Of a stretch of DNA of 64,000 bases, positions 23,536 to 31,181 are shown in pieces. This DNA is from DASQFQ01 sp963730115 (lineage in GTDB: Bacteria; Actinomycetota; Thermoleophilia; Solirubrobacterales; Solirubrobacteraceae). The stretch covers positions 1-64,000 of the forward strand of contig CAVSQM010000008.1 in NCBI GenBank assembly GCA_963730115.1, read 5' to 3'. Within the stretch, counting starts at the first letter, position 1, and every line of letters begins with the position of its first letter. A model generated the notes under the pieces. The model was not told where the DNA came from. It saw only the letters and a list, made by a program, of their open reading frames with translations, and searched no databases. The position numbers and the translations under genes were made by a program.

Positions 23536-24375
23536 ATGCGGAGCGTCGCGAGCATCACGCTTGTCCTCGCCGGCTGCCTGGCCACGGCGGCCTTGGCGGC
23601 GACCGTGACGCAGGCCCCAACGATCTCCGGCGACCTGTCGACGGGCTCTGATCTGAGCGCGACGTCGGGCGCGTGGACGCCGGCGGGTGCCACGGCCACT
23701 TACGACTGGCTGCGCTGCAACGCCACCGGCGGCGCGTGTGAGGGGATCACCGGCGCGTGCGGCCGGACGTACAAGGTCCGCAAGGCGGACGAGGGGCACA
23801 GCCTGCGCGTGCGCCTGACAGCGACCGAGTCGAACGGTTCCGCCGCGTCGGCCGAGTCGGCGCCGACCGCTGCGATCGCAGCCAAGCCCTACACGCTCCC
23901 GAGCGGTTCCGACCCGGATACGTGCATCAAGGTGACGCCGACGGGTCCGGGCGAGGGCACGTTCAGTTCAGGCACCCAGACGAGCGCCGGCTCCGAGCCT
24001 GACCCCGAGAGCACGCTCAACTTCATCGACCCGTTCCCGGTGATCCGCATCTCCGGGCGCTTCAAGGGCAAGCGCACGACGCTCACGCGCGTCACCGTCA
24101 AAGCGCCGCGGGGCACGCGGATTCGGATCAACTGCATCCGAAAGACGCGCGGCTGTCCGTACAAGCGCAAGGCCACCGCGGGCAAGCTAGTGCGCTTCCG
24201 CTCGCTGCAGCGCACGTATCGCCCGAAGGCGACGCTCGAGATCCGCGTCACCGAGCCGAAGAAGATCGGCAAGTACACGCGGCTCCGGACGCGACGCGGC
24301 AAGGCGCCATTGCGTCGTGACCGCTGCCTCATGCCGGGCAAGCCGACGCGGCCGGTTGCGTGCCCTGAGGGCTGA
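23536..24375 (+). CDS. Secreted Ig-like protein with Cys-rich C-terminal module
   Basis: 279 residues from ATG 23536, chosen because it directly precedes a signal peptide (SVASITLVLAGCLATAALA). In-frame upstream codons extend to an ATG at 23479, which has less support. Residues 25-110 form an Ig-like fold with ISGDLSTGSDLSATSGAWTP, YDWLRCNATGGACEG and YKVRKADEGHSLRVRLTATE. The last 130 residues form a basic module with paired cysteines (RINCIRKTRGCPYKRKA), RPKATLEIRVTEPKKIGKYT and RRDRCLMPG. I recall this module from extracellular proteins of Solirubrobacterales. Role unknown, possibly cell-surface binding. It is divergent from the glycosyltransferase and followed by a hairpin terminator. Confidence 0.7.
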   Translation: MRSVASITLVLAGCLATAALAATVTQAPTISGDLSTGSDLSATSGAWTPAGATATYDWLRCNATGGACEGITGACGRTYKVRKADEGHSLRVRLTATESNGSAASAESAPTAAIAAKPYTLPSGSDPDTCIKVTPTGPGEGTFSSGTQTSAGSEPDPESTLNFIDPFPVIRISGRFKGKRTTLTRVTVKAPRGTRIRINCIRKTRGCPYKRKATAGKLVRFRSLQRTYRPKATLEIRVTEPKKIGKYTRLRTRRGKAPLRRDRCLMPGKPTRPVACPEG

Positions 24376-24386
24376 TCAGTCCGATT

Positions 24387-24407
24387 AGCGACAAAGTGGT
24401 CGCTTTT
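24387..24407 (+). terminator. Intrinsic terminator
   Basis: AGCGAC, loop AAAGTG, GTCGCT followed by TTT, 11 bp after the stop of the secreted Ig-like gene. This is the only hairpin in the window with both a stem and an obvious T-run. Confidence 0.7.
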
Positions 24408-24506
24408 CGAACCTCGACGTGAGTTCAGGCCTCGCTCGCGCGTTGCTTGAGCAAATGAAGCGCTGCACGACAGGCCGAGTCGTCGCACCACGGCGCGAGC
24501 GGTGAG

Positions 24507-24962
24507 ATGAGCCGCCGCGTGACGCTCCGCAGCACGCTGGTCCTGCTCGCACTGGCGTTCTGCCTCGCGCTGGCTGTTCAGGCGTTCGCCGGCGGGTCGC
24601 CGGCACCCAAGCGCGTCGTCGAGATGAGCAGGCCCGACGTCGCCGAAGAGCCTGGCCCGCGCGCGGACTTGTCGCTGGGGGCAGCGAAGCGGGTTCCCGC
24701 GCTGCGGAACCCGATCAAGCCGAAGCCGAAGCCGAAGCCGAAGCGCGAAGCCGAAGCCGAAGCCGAAGCCGGCAGCGGCGCCGCCCGCCACGACCATGAT
24801 GGCGCCCGCCAGGACGCCGATGCCGGCCGCGACGCCCGCGCCACGCTCCGTCCCCACGCCGGCGCCGGTCTACGTGGCGCCGCGGCGGACGCCCGCGCCG
24901 AAGCCGGCTCCGACCCAGGCGCCGGCGCCCTCAGGCGACTTCGACATGACGGGTGAGGAGTG
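24507..24962 (+). CDS. Proline-rich secreted or membrane-anchored protein
   Basis: About 151 residues. MSRRVTLRSTLVLLALAFCL then ALAVQAFAGG is a signal peptide or N-terminal anchor. The rest is low complexity: a KPKPKP run at 24718-24770, then after one frame change inside that run a Pro/Ala/Thr-rich tail (PAAAPPATTMMAPARTPMPA, KPAPTQAPAPSGD) ending FDMTGEE. The stop overlaps the next gene's start (GTGA at 24960-24962), so they form an operon. Lys-Pro and Ala-Pro runs usually span the cell wall, so it may be a linker-type protein paired with the membrane protein downstream. No recognised family. Confidence 0.55.
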
Positions 24963-26348
24963 AACGTCTCGAGCGCACGCGCGGTGACGCGCCCTCGGGT
25001 CCCGCCCCGGCTCTCGATCCTCGTCGTCGCCGGGCTGGTCGGGGTCGCCGTGATCGCCGGCGTGGTGATCGGGGGCACGTTCCGGTCCGAGCCGGCGCCC
25101 ATCGTGGTGAAGCCGACGCACGTCTCCGGCGCCGGGGTCCGACTGCAGCTGCCGACCGAGTGGAAGCCCGGCAACGCCTCGGCGATCGAGGGTCTCGAGC
25201 GGGCGGTGTGGCTCTGGAACGCCGATGAGGGCGTTCGCGCCGCCATCGCGGTGCTGCCCGCCAAGTCGCCGAGCCTGGTGCCGGCGTCGCTCACGACCGC
25301 CGACAAGACTCCCCGAGACCGTGCGCCTTGGTTCGGGCTACGAGGTCTGGCGCTATCAGCTCGCGAGCCCGAAGGGGACCCTCTACGCCGCGCCGACCGC
25401 GACGGGGGTCGCCACGATCGTCTGCCTCGGCGACGGCGCGAAGGCGTGCGAGCGGCTCGCCTCGGCGGTCGTGGTGCCGAAGTCGCGGCGCCTCGAGCCC
25501 TCGCAGCGCGCAGCGTTCTACAGCGGCCTCCCGCCGGTCGTCTCCAAGCTCGAGGCCGCACGCGCGGCGGGTGTCCGCTCGCTCAAGGCGGCGACGAACC
25601 CGACGGCGCAGGGCCTCGCGGCCGATGACCTGGCGCGGGCCCACGAGACCGCCGCGAGCAGCCTCAAGCCGCTGCGCATCCCGGACGACGCGCTCACCGG
25701 CGGAGTCATCCAGGCGCTCGCCGCGACCGCTAGCGCGTACACGGTGCTCGGCGAGGCCGCTCGCGAGCGGATCCCGAGGCCGTATGCCAATGCAGGGCGT
25801 GCGGTCGCGGGGGCCGATGCGGATCTGCGCAGCAGGATGTCGAAGGTCTCCGCCGCCGTCGAGAGCGCGACGCTGACGGCGCCGCCCCGGGCGCAGCCGG
25901 TGAGCACGCCTGCCGCCAAGCCGGCCGTGACTCCCGCCGCCACGCCGGCGAGCACGCCCGCGGCAAAGGCGACGAGCACCCCCGCCGCGACGCCGGCGAG
26001 CACACCCGAGGCGAAGGCGACGAGCACGCCGGCCGCGACCCCGGCAGCACACCCGAGGCGAAGGCGACGAGCACGCCGGCCGCGACGCCGGCCAGCACGC
26101 CCGAGGCAAAGGCGACGAGCACGCCCGCCGCCACGCCCGAAGCGAAGGCGACGAGCACGCCCGCCGCCAAGCCCGTCGAGACCCCCGTCGCGGCCGAGCC
26201 GAAGGCCGTCAACGGCGCCAGCGCGGCCGAGCCGCTCACCACGCCGACCTCCGGCGGCGTCGACCTCACCGTCCCGCTCCTGCTGCTCTTCGCCGCCATT
26301 GCGCTCGTTCTCGCCATCCGCGGGGCGCGCCGCACGGTCCAGGACTAG
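24960..26348 (+). CDS. Membrane protein with extracellular domain and TPAA repeat stalk
   Basis: About 462 residues from GTG 24960. An N-terminal helix (LSILVVAGLVGVAVIAGVVI) leads to a domain with VSGAGVRLQLPTEWKPGNAS and TATGVATIVCLGDGAKACER. A helical part follows (SGLPPVVSKLEAARAAGVRS, DDLARAHETAASSLKPLRIP). Then a long stalk of STPAA/KAT repeats and a final helix (VDLTVPLLLLFAAIALVLAI) with a basic end, RGARRTVQD. Frame changes lie near 25312 and 26041. The topology resembles signal-anchored stalk proteins. The LPTEWKPG opening looks like lipoprotein or PsbP-like folds, but I cannot assign it. Operon with the proline-rich gene upstream. Confidence 0.6.
25903..26170 (+). repeat. Coding minisatellite (STPAAKA / ATPASTPEAKAT units)
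   Basis: A run of near-identical units built on the words ACGCCGGCGAGCACGCC and GAGGCGAAGGCGACGAGCAC, repeated about every 33-36 bases, codes for the stalk of the surrounding membrane protein. Such arrays change length by slippage. The frame break at about 26041 falls inside it and may be real slippage or an assembly fault. Confidence 0.75.
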
Positions 26349-26385
26349 CCCGGAACAGCACGGCGCGGGCCTAAGCTCCCGCCCG

Positions 26386-27393
26386 GTGCCCCCTCCCGCC
26401 TCGATCCTGATCCCGACGCGCCGGCGGCGCGACTACCTCGCGGTCGCGCTCGCCTCCGCGGCGCCGCAGGCAACCGAGCACGGCGCCGAGCTCATCGTCG
26501 TCGAAGACGACCCCGCCGACCCAGAAACGCAGCAGCTCGCGGAGCAGCACGGCGCCCGCTACGTCGCGCATGGCGAGACGCAAGGGCCTCAACGCCGCCC
26601 GCAACACCGCGATCGAGGCCGCCAACGCGGACCTCCTCTGCTTCCTCGACGACGACGCCGAGGCGTGGCCGGGCTGGCTCGGGGCGCTGATCGCGGCGGC
26701 GCAGGAGCACCCCGAGCACGAGGCGTTCGGCGGGCCGATCAAGGCGCGGCTCGAGGGCACGAACCTGCATGCCTGCGGGCGCGAGCCGCCGCCCGTCACC
26801 ACGCTCGACCTCGGGCCCGACGACCGCGACGCCGAGTTCGTGTGGGGCGCCAACCTCACGTTGCGGCGGAGCGCGCTGCAAAGCATCGGGAGCTTCGACC
26901 CCGGGCTCGACCTCTACGGCGACGAGGAGGACTGGCAGCGGCGACTCCACGCCGCCGGCGGGCGCATCCGCTACGTGGCCAAGGCCGGCGTCGACCACCG
27001 CCGGACCGGCAAGGACGCCCGGATCAAGGGCCTCGCCAAGGCCGCCTACGGCCGCGGACGCAACTCGCGCCGCTACGACGCGCGCAAGGGCGTCGCGCCG
27101 CCGGTCAGCGCCGAGCTGCGCACCCTGGCGGGCTGCCTGTGGCACATCGTGCGCCGCCGCTGCGGCAACGGGATCGTGCTGACCGCGCTCACCCTCGGGC
27201 GGCTCAGAGAGGCGGTCAGGCCGAAACGACTCCCGCCGAGCACACGCGACCCCGACTACCTCAGCGGCCGCTCCGGCACGCTCGGCCGCCGCGGCCTGCT
27301 CGCGGGCCGGCTGCGCGACGCGCGCGCCAACGTCCGCACCGGCCGCGCCCGCCGCCGGCTCGCGAAGGCCGCACGCACGAGCCGACCCGCAAA
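26386..27393 (+). CDS. Glycosyltransferase family 2 (GT-A), end approximate
   Basis: About 335 residues from a GTG at 26386 reading PPPASILIPTRRRRDYLAVA, a classic GT2 first strand. ELIVVEDDPADPETQQLAEQ follows. After a frame change near 26575 come GLNAARNTAIEAANADLLCF, LDDDAEAWPGWLGALIAAAQ (the DxD metal-binding motif), FVWGANLTLRRSALQSIGSF and DLYGDEEDWQRRLHAAGGRI, the ED catalytic-base region. The reading frame stays open into the next gene. The true stop is therefore hidden, probably by an indel close to 27375-27395. It lies 37 bp after the membrane protein gene. Confidence 0.75.
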
Positions 27394-28035
27394 GTGCTCG
27401 TGCTGTCGGTCGTCCGCCCGACCAACGTCAAGGCCGCGGCCGAGATCGGCCACGAGCTCGCGACCTCGCACCACGACGCGCTGCTGCGGATGGTCGCCCC
27501 CGCCGAGGGCGCGGGGAAGTGGGCGAACCTCAACGCCGCGCTGGTCGCCCATCCGCCGCGCGGCTTCCAGTGGCTGCTGATCGTCGACGACGACGTCGAG
27601 CTGCCCCACGACTTCCTCGACGTCTTCCTCTCGCTCGCCGAGCGCCACGGCTTCCGCCTCGCCCAGCCGGCGCACGCCTTCGCCTCGCACGCTGCGTGGG
27701 AGGTGACGCGACGCAGGCCCGGCCTGACCGCCCGCCGCACGCGCTTCGTGGAGATCGGGCCGGTGACCGCGATCCGGGCCGACGCGTTCGACGCCCTGCT
27801 GCCGTTCCCCGACCTCCAGATGGGCTGGGGGCTCGACGCGCACTGGGCGGCGATCGCCGAGCAGCGGCGCTGGAAGCTCGGCGTGATCGACGCCACCCCG
27901 ATCCGCCACACGCGGCCGGTCGCGGCGGCGTACCCGCGCGACGCGGCGATGGCCGAGGCCGACCGCTTCCTGGCCGGCAAGCCGTACGTCACGCGCGAGC
28001 AGGCGGCTGAGGTGCTCGAGGAGTTCCGCGACTAG
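27394..28035 (+). CDS. GT-A-like putative glycosyltransferase
   Basis: 213 residues counted from a GTG at 27394. The frame is open further upstream and the true start may be an ATGA overlap lost to an indel. VLVLSVVRPTNVKAAAEIGH opens a Rossmann-like fold. FQWLLIVDDDVELPHDFLDV carries a DDD motif that fits a metal-binding DxD, then RLAQPAHAFASHAAWEVTRR, RRTRFVEIGPVTAIRADAFD and PFPDLQMGWGLDAHWAAIAE. The last part resembles GT2 and DUF707-like enzymes where a W-G-D segment binds the acceptor. Not assigned to a named family with certainty. Directly downstream of the GT2 gene on the same strand. Confidence 0.6.
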   Translation: MLVLSVVRPTNVKAAAEIGHELATSHHDALLRMVAPAEGAGKWANLNAALVAHPPRGFQWLLIVDDDVELPHDFLDVFLSLAERHGFRLAQPAHAFASHAAWEVTRRRPGLTARRTRFVEIGPVTAIRADAFDALLPFPDLQMGWGLDAHWAAIAEQRRWKLGVIDATPIRHTRPVAAAYPRDAAMAEADRFLAGKPYVTREQAAEVLEEFRD

Positions 28036-28088
28036 GAAACGCGTCCAGCACTCTCAATCGAACGCTCTAGTTCTTCGATATTCGGGAG

Positions 28089-28253
28089 GTGTACAGACGC
28101 CGCCGCCCTCGACGACCGGTCCACCCAGCGCTGATCGCGCTGCTCTCCCCGGTGTTCCGCTTCTCCTACGGCCGTGAGGCCTATGTGCTCCGCCTCGGGC
28201 GCGGTCGGCGCGGCCCGGTGCTCGTGCCGAAGTCGCAGGACGAATTCGAGTGA
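28089..28253 (+). CDS. Micro-protein, FRFSYGR family, copy 1
   Basis: 54 residues from a GTG at 28089. An arginine-rich start (YRRRRPRRPVHP) leads to a short hydrophobic helix (ALIALLSPVF), then RFSYGREAYVLRLGRGRRGP and VLVPKSQDEFE. A second gene 31 bp downstream codes for a close paralog, so selection on the protein is likely. A -10-like GATATT (28077-28082) lies six bases before the GTG. The only GGAGG overlaps the start region and is too close to act as a ribosome site, so a leaderless mRNA is plausible. No known family; a basic amphipathic peptide that could bind membrane or RNA. Confidence 0.6.
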   Translation: MYRRRRPRRPVHPALIALLSPVFRFSYGREAYVLRLGRGRRGPVLVPKSQDEFE

Positions 28254-28278
28254 CAACACGTCAGGAACGGCGTACGAT
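28250..28278 (+). promoter_or_regulatory. Promoter-like element for micro-protein copy 2
   Basis: GTGACA at 28250-28255 (5 of 6 bases of TTGACA), a 17-base spacer and TACGAT at 28273-28278 (4 of 6 of TATAAT) lie six bases before the GTG of the second micro-protein. This spacing would start transcription at or next to the start codon, giving a leaderless message. The -35 overlaps the stop of copy 1. Confidence 0.5.
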
Positions 28279-28284
28279 TGTGGT

Positions 28285-28428
28285 GTGCGACCCCGGCGGG
28301 AGGTCCACCCACTTCTCTTGAAACTGTTGACGCCGCTGTTCCGCTTTTCGTACGGGCGCGGCGCGTATGTGCTGCGGATCGGCCACGGCAGCCGGGGCCC
28401 GGTGCTGGTGCGGAAGTCGGACGACTAG
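28285..28428 (+). CDS. Micro-protein, FRFSYGR family, copy 2
   Basis: 47 residues from GTG 28285: RPRREVHPLLLKLLTPLFRF, then SYGRGAYVLRIGHGSRGPVL, ending VRKSDD. Aligned with copy 1 the shared pattern is HPxLxxLLxPxFRFSYGR, then AYVLRxGxGxRGPVLVxKS, with differences mostly at surface-type residues. The two genes differ at many silent positions, so the duplication is old and the protein is conserved. There is no Shine-Dalgarno sequence; a promoter-like element sits immediately upstream. It lies between glycosyltransferase genes, but no functional link is proven. Confidence 0.65.
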   Translation: MRPRREVHPLLLKLLTPLFRFSYGRGAYVLRIGHGSRGPVLVRKSDD

Positions 28429-28449
28429 CGACGACGTAACCTCCCCGCC

Positions 28450-29589
28450 GTGCGCGTGGCCGTCGTCGCCGAGTACTACCCGCGCGCCGCGGACCCCGTG
28501 CTCGGCGTGTGGGCGCACCGCCAGGCGCTCGCCGCGCGCGACGCGGGCGCCGACGTGCGCGTGCTCGTCCTCCATCGGCCGGTGCCGAGCAAGGCGGCGC
28601 TGGCCGCACGAGAGGACCTGCTGGAGCCGCTCAAACAGCCGCTCAAGACGCAGCTCGACGGGATCGACATCACCTACGTCCCGTTCCTGGCGCCGCCGCG
28701 GCCGCGGACCTACCAGCACTGGGGCGCGTGGGCGGCGCCGACGCTCGCGCTGGCGCTGCGCCGCGCGAAGCCGGACCTCGTCCACGCGCACTACGCGGCG
28801 CCCGCCGGCGATGCGGTGCGCCGCGCGAGGCTCGACGTGCCGACGGTCATCTCCGTCCATGGCGGGGACGTGCTCTCCGTGGTGCACCGGCCCAAGGGTC
28901 GCGAGGTGGTCGGCCGGGCGCTGGCAGCGGCGAAGCTGGTGCTGGCGAACTCCGCCGGGATCGAGCAGCGCGCCCGCGAGCTCGGCGCGGTCAACACGCG
29001 CGTCGTGCACCTCGGCACCGACGTCCCGCCCCAGCCGGCCAAGGAGCCCGACACGCCGACGATCCTCACCGTCGGCCACCTCGTCGCCCGCAAGCGCCAC
29101 GCCGACGTCCTGCGCGCGCTGTGGCTGCTGCGCGACGACCACCCCGACCTGCGCTGGCTCGTCGTCGGCGACGGCCCGGAGCGACAAGCACTGCAAACGA
29201 TGGCCGACGAGCTGGAGCTCACCAACCGCGTCACCTTCACCGGCGAGCTCCCGCCCGACCAGGTGCAACGGCCCGCCACCGTCTTCGCCCTCCCGAGCGT
29301 CGACGAGGCGTTCGGCGTCGCCTACGTCGAGGCGATGGCGGCCGGCATCCCCGCGATCGGCTGCCGTGGCGAGGCCGGGCCGGAGGAGATCCGCGCCAGC
29401 GGCGGCGGCATCCGGCTCGTCGGGCCCGGCGACCCGGAGAGCCTCGCGGCCGAGCTGCGGCGCCTCATCACCGACGCCGCCTGGCGGCGCGAGCTCGGCG
29501 CGGCGGCCCGCGCGACCGTCGAGCGCTCGTTCACCTGGGAGGCGTGCGGGCGGGCGACCGTCGCCGCCTACCGGGAGGCGCTGCGGTGA
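28450..29589 (+). CDS. Glycosyltransferase family 4
   Basis: 379 residues, intact, from GTG 28450. The N-domain has VAVVAEYYPRAADPVLGVWA, LVHAHYAAPAGDAVRRARLD and VPTVISVHGGDVLSVVHRPK. The C-domain has LTVGHLVARKRHADVLRALW and LRWLVVGDGPERQALQTMAD. Then FALPSVDEAFGVAYVEAMAA carries the EX7E donor motif, followed by GIPAIGCRGEAGPEEIRASG. The whole GT-B fold is present at normal length. Its TGA overlaps the GTG of the next transferase, so they are translationally coupled. This group generally uses UDP- or GDP-hexoses; the actual donor and acceptor are unknown. Confidence 0.9.
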   Translation: MRVAVVAEYYPRAADPVLGVWAHRQALAARDAGADVRVLVLHRPVPSKAALAAREDLLEPLKQPLKTQLDGIDITYVPFLAPPRPRTYQHWGAWAAPTLALALRRAKPDLVHAHYAAPAGDAVRRARLDVPTVISVHGGDVLSVVHRPKGREVVGRALAAAKLVLANSAGIEQRARELGAVNTRVVHLGTDVPPQPAKEPDTPTILTVGHLVARKRHADVLRALWLLRDDHPDLRWLVVGDGPERQALQTMADELELTNRVTFTGELPPDQVQRPATVFALPSVDEAFGVAYVEAMAAGIPAIGCRGEAGPEEIRASGGGIRLVGPGDPESLAAELRRLITDAAWRRELGAAARATVERSFTWEACGRATVAAYREALR

Positions 29590-30642
29590 AGCCGGTCCTG
29601 TTCGTCACCAACCACGCGCCGCCGTTCCGCGTCGGCGCGTTCGCGAAGCTGCACGAGCTGGAGGACGTCACGTTCGCGCTGATCGGCGGTGACGTGCGGC
29701 ACGGCGGCGGCGGCGGCGAGAACGCAGGACCTCCCGTTCCCGGTCATCCGGCCGCAGCAGCACGAGGTGGCGCGGCTCGCCAAGGACTACCGGGCGGTCG
29801 TGGCGGGCCTGTCGGGCCGTGTGGCCCCGCTCGCCGCCTACACGGGCGCCCGCACGGCCAGGGTCCCCTTCGTGCTCTGGGCGAGCCTGTGGGCGCACCC
29901 GCGCACGCTCCCGCACGCCGCCTCCTACCTCGTGGTGCGCCACCTGTACCGCCACGCCGACGCGATCGCCACCTACGGGCCCCACGTTTCCGCGTACGTG
30001 CGTGCCCAGGGCGCCACGAATCCAGTCGTGGAGGCCCCACAGAGCGTCGACAACGAGTATTGGATCCGACAATCGTCCCCGATTCGGCGCGCGGCCTTCC
30101 AAGCGGCGTTTGTTGGCCGAATCACTGGGGAAAAAGGACCTCAAGTGCTCATTCAGGCCTGGAGTTCCTCGGGTCTGTCGGCACTCAGCGCCGCGCTGGT
30201 TCTGGTCGGCGGCGGTCCGATCCGAGCCCGGGCCGTCGCCACCGGCGCGGTCCTGTCCGAAGGGCCCCAGCCGCCCGCCGAAGTACGCAACTTCTACGCG
30301 GGAAGCGACGTTGTGGTCGTACCGTCGGTCGCCACCCGCGACTTCCGCGAGCCGTGGGGACTGGTGGTCAACGAAGCGTTCAACCAGGGAGTTCCCGTGA
30401 TCGCCACCGATGCCGTCGGCGCCGTCGCCGGCGGGCTCGTCCGCCACGAGCGCACCGGGCTCGTCGTCCCGGCCGGCGACCCCGGCGCCCTCGCCGCCGC
30501 GCTGCGCCGCATGCACGACGAGCCCGAGCTGCGCGAGCGGCTCGGCGCCGCCGCGCGCGAGGCGGTCAAGGCCTACACGCACGACGCGTGGGCGGCCGGG
30601 ATGTCGAAGGCCCTGCAAAGCGTGGGAGCGAGCCGTTGCTAG
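29586..30642 (+). CDS. Glycosyltransferase family 4
   Basis: About 351 residues from GTG 29586. KPVLFVTNHAPPFRVGAFAK plus LHELEDVTFALIGGD opens the fold. A frame change near 29730 joins it to LPFPVIRPQQHEVARLAKDY, VPFVLWASLWAHPRTLPHAA and ADAIATYGPHVSAYVRAQGA. The donor domain has AAFVGRITGEKGPQVLIQAW, LVLVGGGPIRARAVATG and VVVPSVATRDFREPWGLVVN (E of EX7E), EAFNQGVPVIATDAVGAVAG. The stretch 30030-30330 is visibly less GC-rich than its neighbours (WIRQSSPIRRAAFQAAFVGR), which may mark recombination inside the gene. It overlaps the upstream transferase by 4 bp. Confidence 0.85.
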
Positions 30643-30653
30643 CGTGGAAGGCC

Positions 30654-31181
30654 ATGGTTCGTCTGCTGATGCTCAGCGGGCTGATCCTGCTGCTCGCTGC
30701 TCCACCGGCGAGCGCGCAGGGCGTCCGCGAGAAGATCCTGCGCGAGTGCCAGGAGGGCCGCATCACCGGCGATTACACGCCGAAGCAGCTCCGCGACGCG
30801 CGCAACCACATCCCGACCGACATCGACGAGTACTCCGACTGCCGCGACGTGCTCTCGCAGGCCGCGCTGACCGGCCGTGGCGGGGGCGGCGGCGAGGGCA
30901 CCAACGCGCCCGGCGGCGTGCGACCGGACGACGGGCGCAGCCCGCTCACGCCGAGCGACCCCGTCGAGAACGCGGAGCTCAGCAACGCCCGGCTCAACAG
31001 CGACGCGCAGTCCGTCGGCGAGCAGAGCATCATCCCCGGCGCCGCCGGCTTCGACGCCGCCGCGGAGCGCCACGGCCTGCCCACCAGCGTGCTCGTCGTG
31101 CTGATCCTGCTCGGCCTCTGCGCGGCCGTCGCGACGTACGCGTCCGTCCGCCGACGTGTCATCACTCGCAAGCAGCGCTAG
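30654..31181 (+). CDS. Unknown secreted protein with C-terminal membrane anchor, next to ligase-TPR
   Basis: 175 residues from ATG 30654. MVRLLMLSGLILLLAAPPAS plus AQG is a signal peptide. The mature start VREKILRECQEGRITGDYTP plus KQLRDARNHIPTDIDEYSDC has two cysteines and a helical look. A Gly/Pro/Ser-rich linker follows. A single helix (SVLVVLILLGLCAAVATYAS) precedes a basic tail (VRRRVITRKQR). The gene is intact and overlaps the following ligase-TPR gene by 26 bp. The architecture parallels the protein at 15940-16435 beside the other ligase-TPR gene. I recall this signal-peptide/RxC(x)n/anchor type only as uncharacterised. Function unknown, linked to glycan polymerisation by context only. 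Confidence 0.7.
   Translation: MVRLLMLSGLILLLAAPPASAQGVREKILRECQEGRITGDYTPKQLRDARNHIPTDIDEYSDCRDVLSQAALTGRGGGGGEGTNAPGGVRPDDGRSPLTPSDPVENAELSNARLNSDAQSVGEQSIIPGAAGFDAAAERHGLPTSVLVVLILLGLCAAVATYASVRRRVITRKQR

Noticed and set aside
24455..24505. A 16-codon frame just before the proline-rich gene, possible leader peptide
   Set aside because: No Shine-Dalgarno, no hairpin linked to it and no homolog recognised; chance is likely.
24718..24770. KPKPKP-coding repeat as a CRISPR-like or mobile repeat
   Set aside because: It is a simple coding repeat (AAGCCG) with no spacers.
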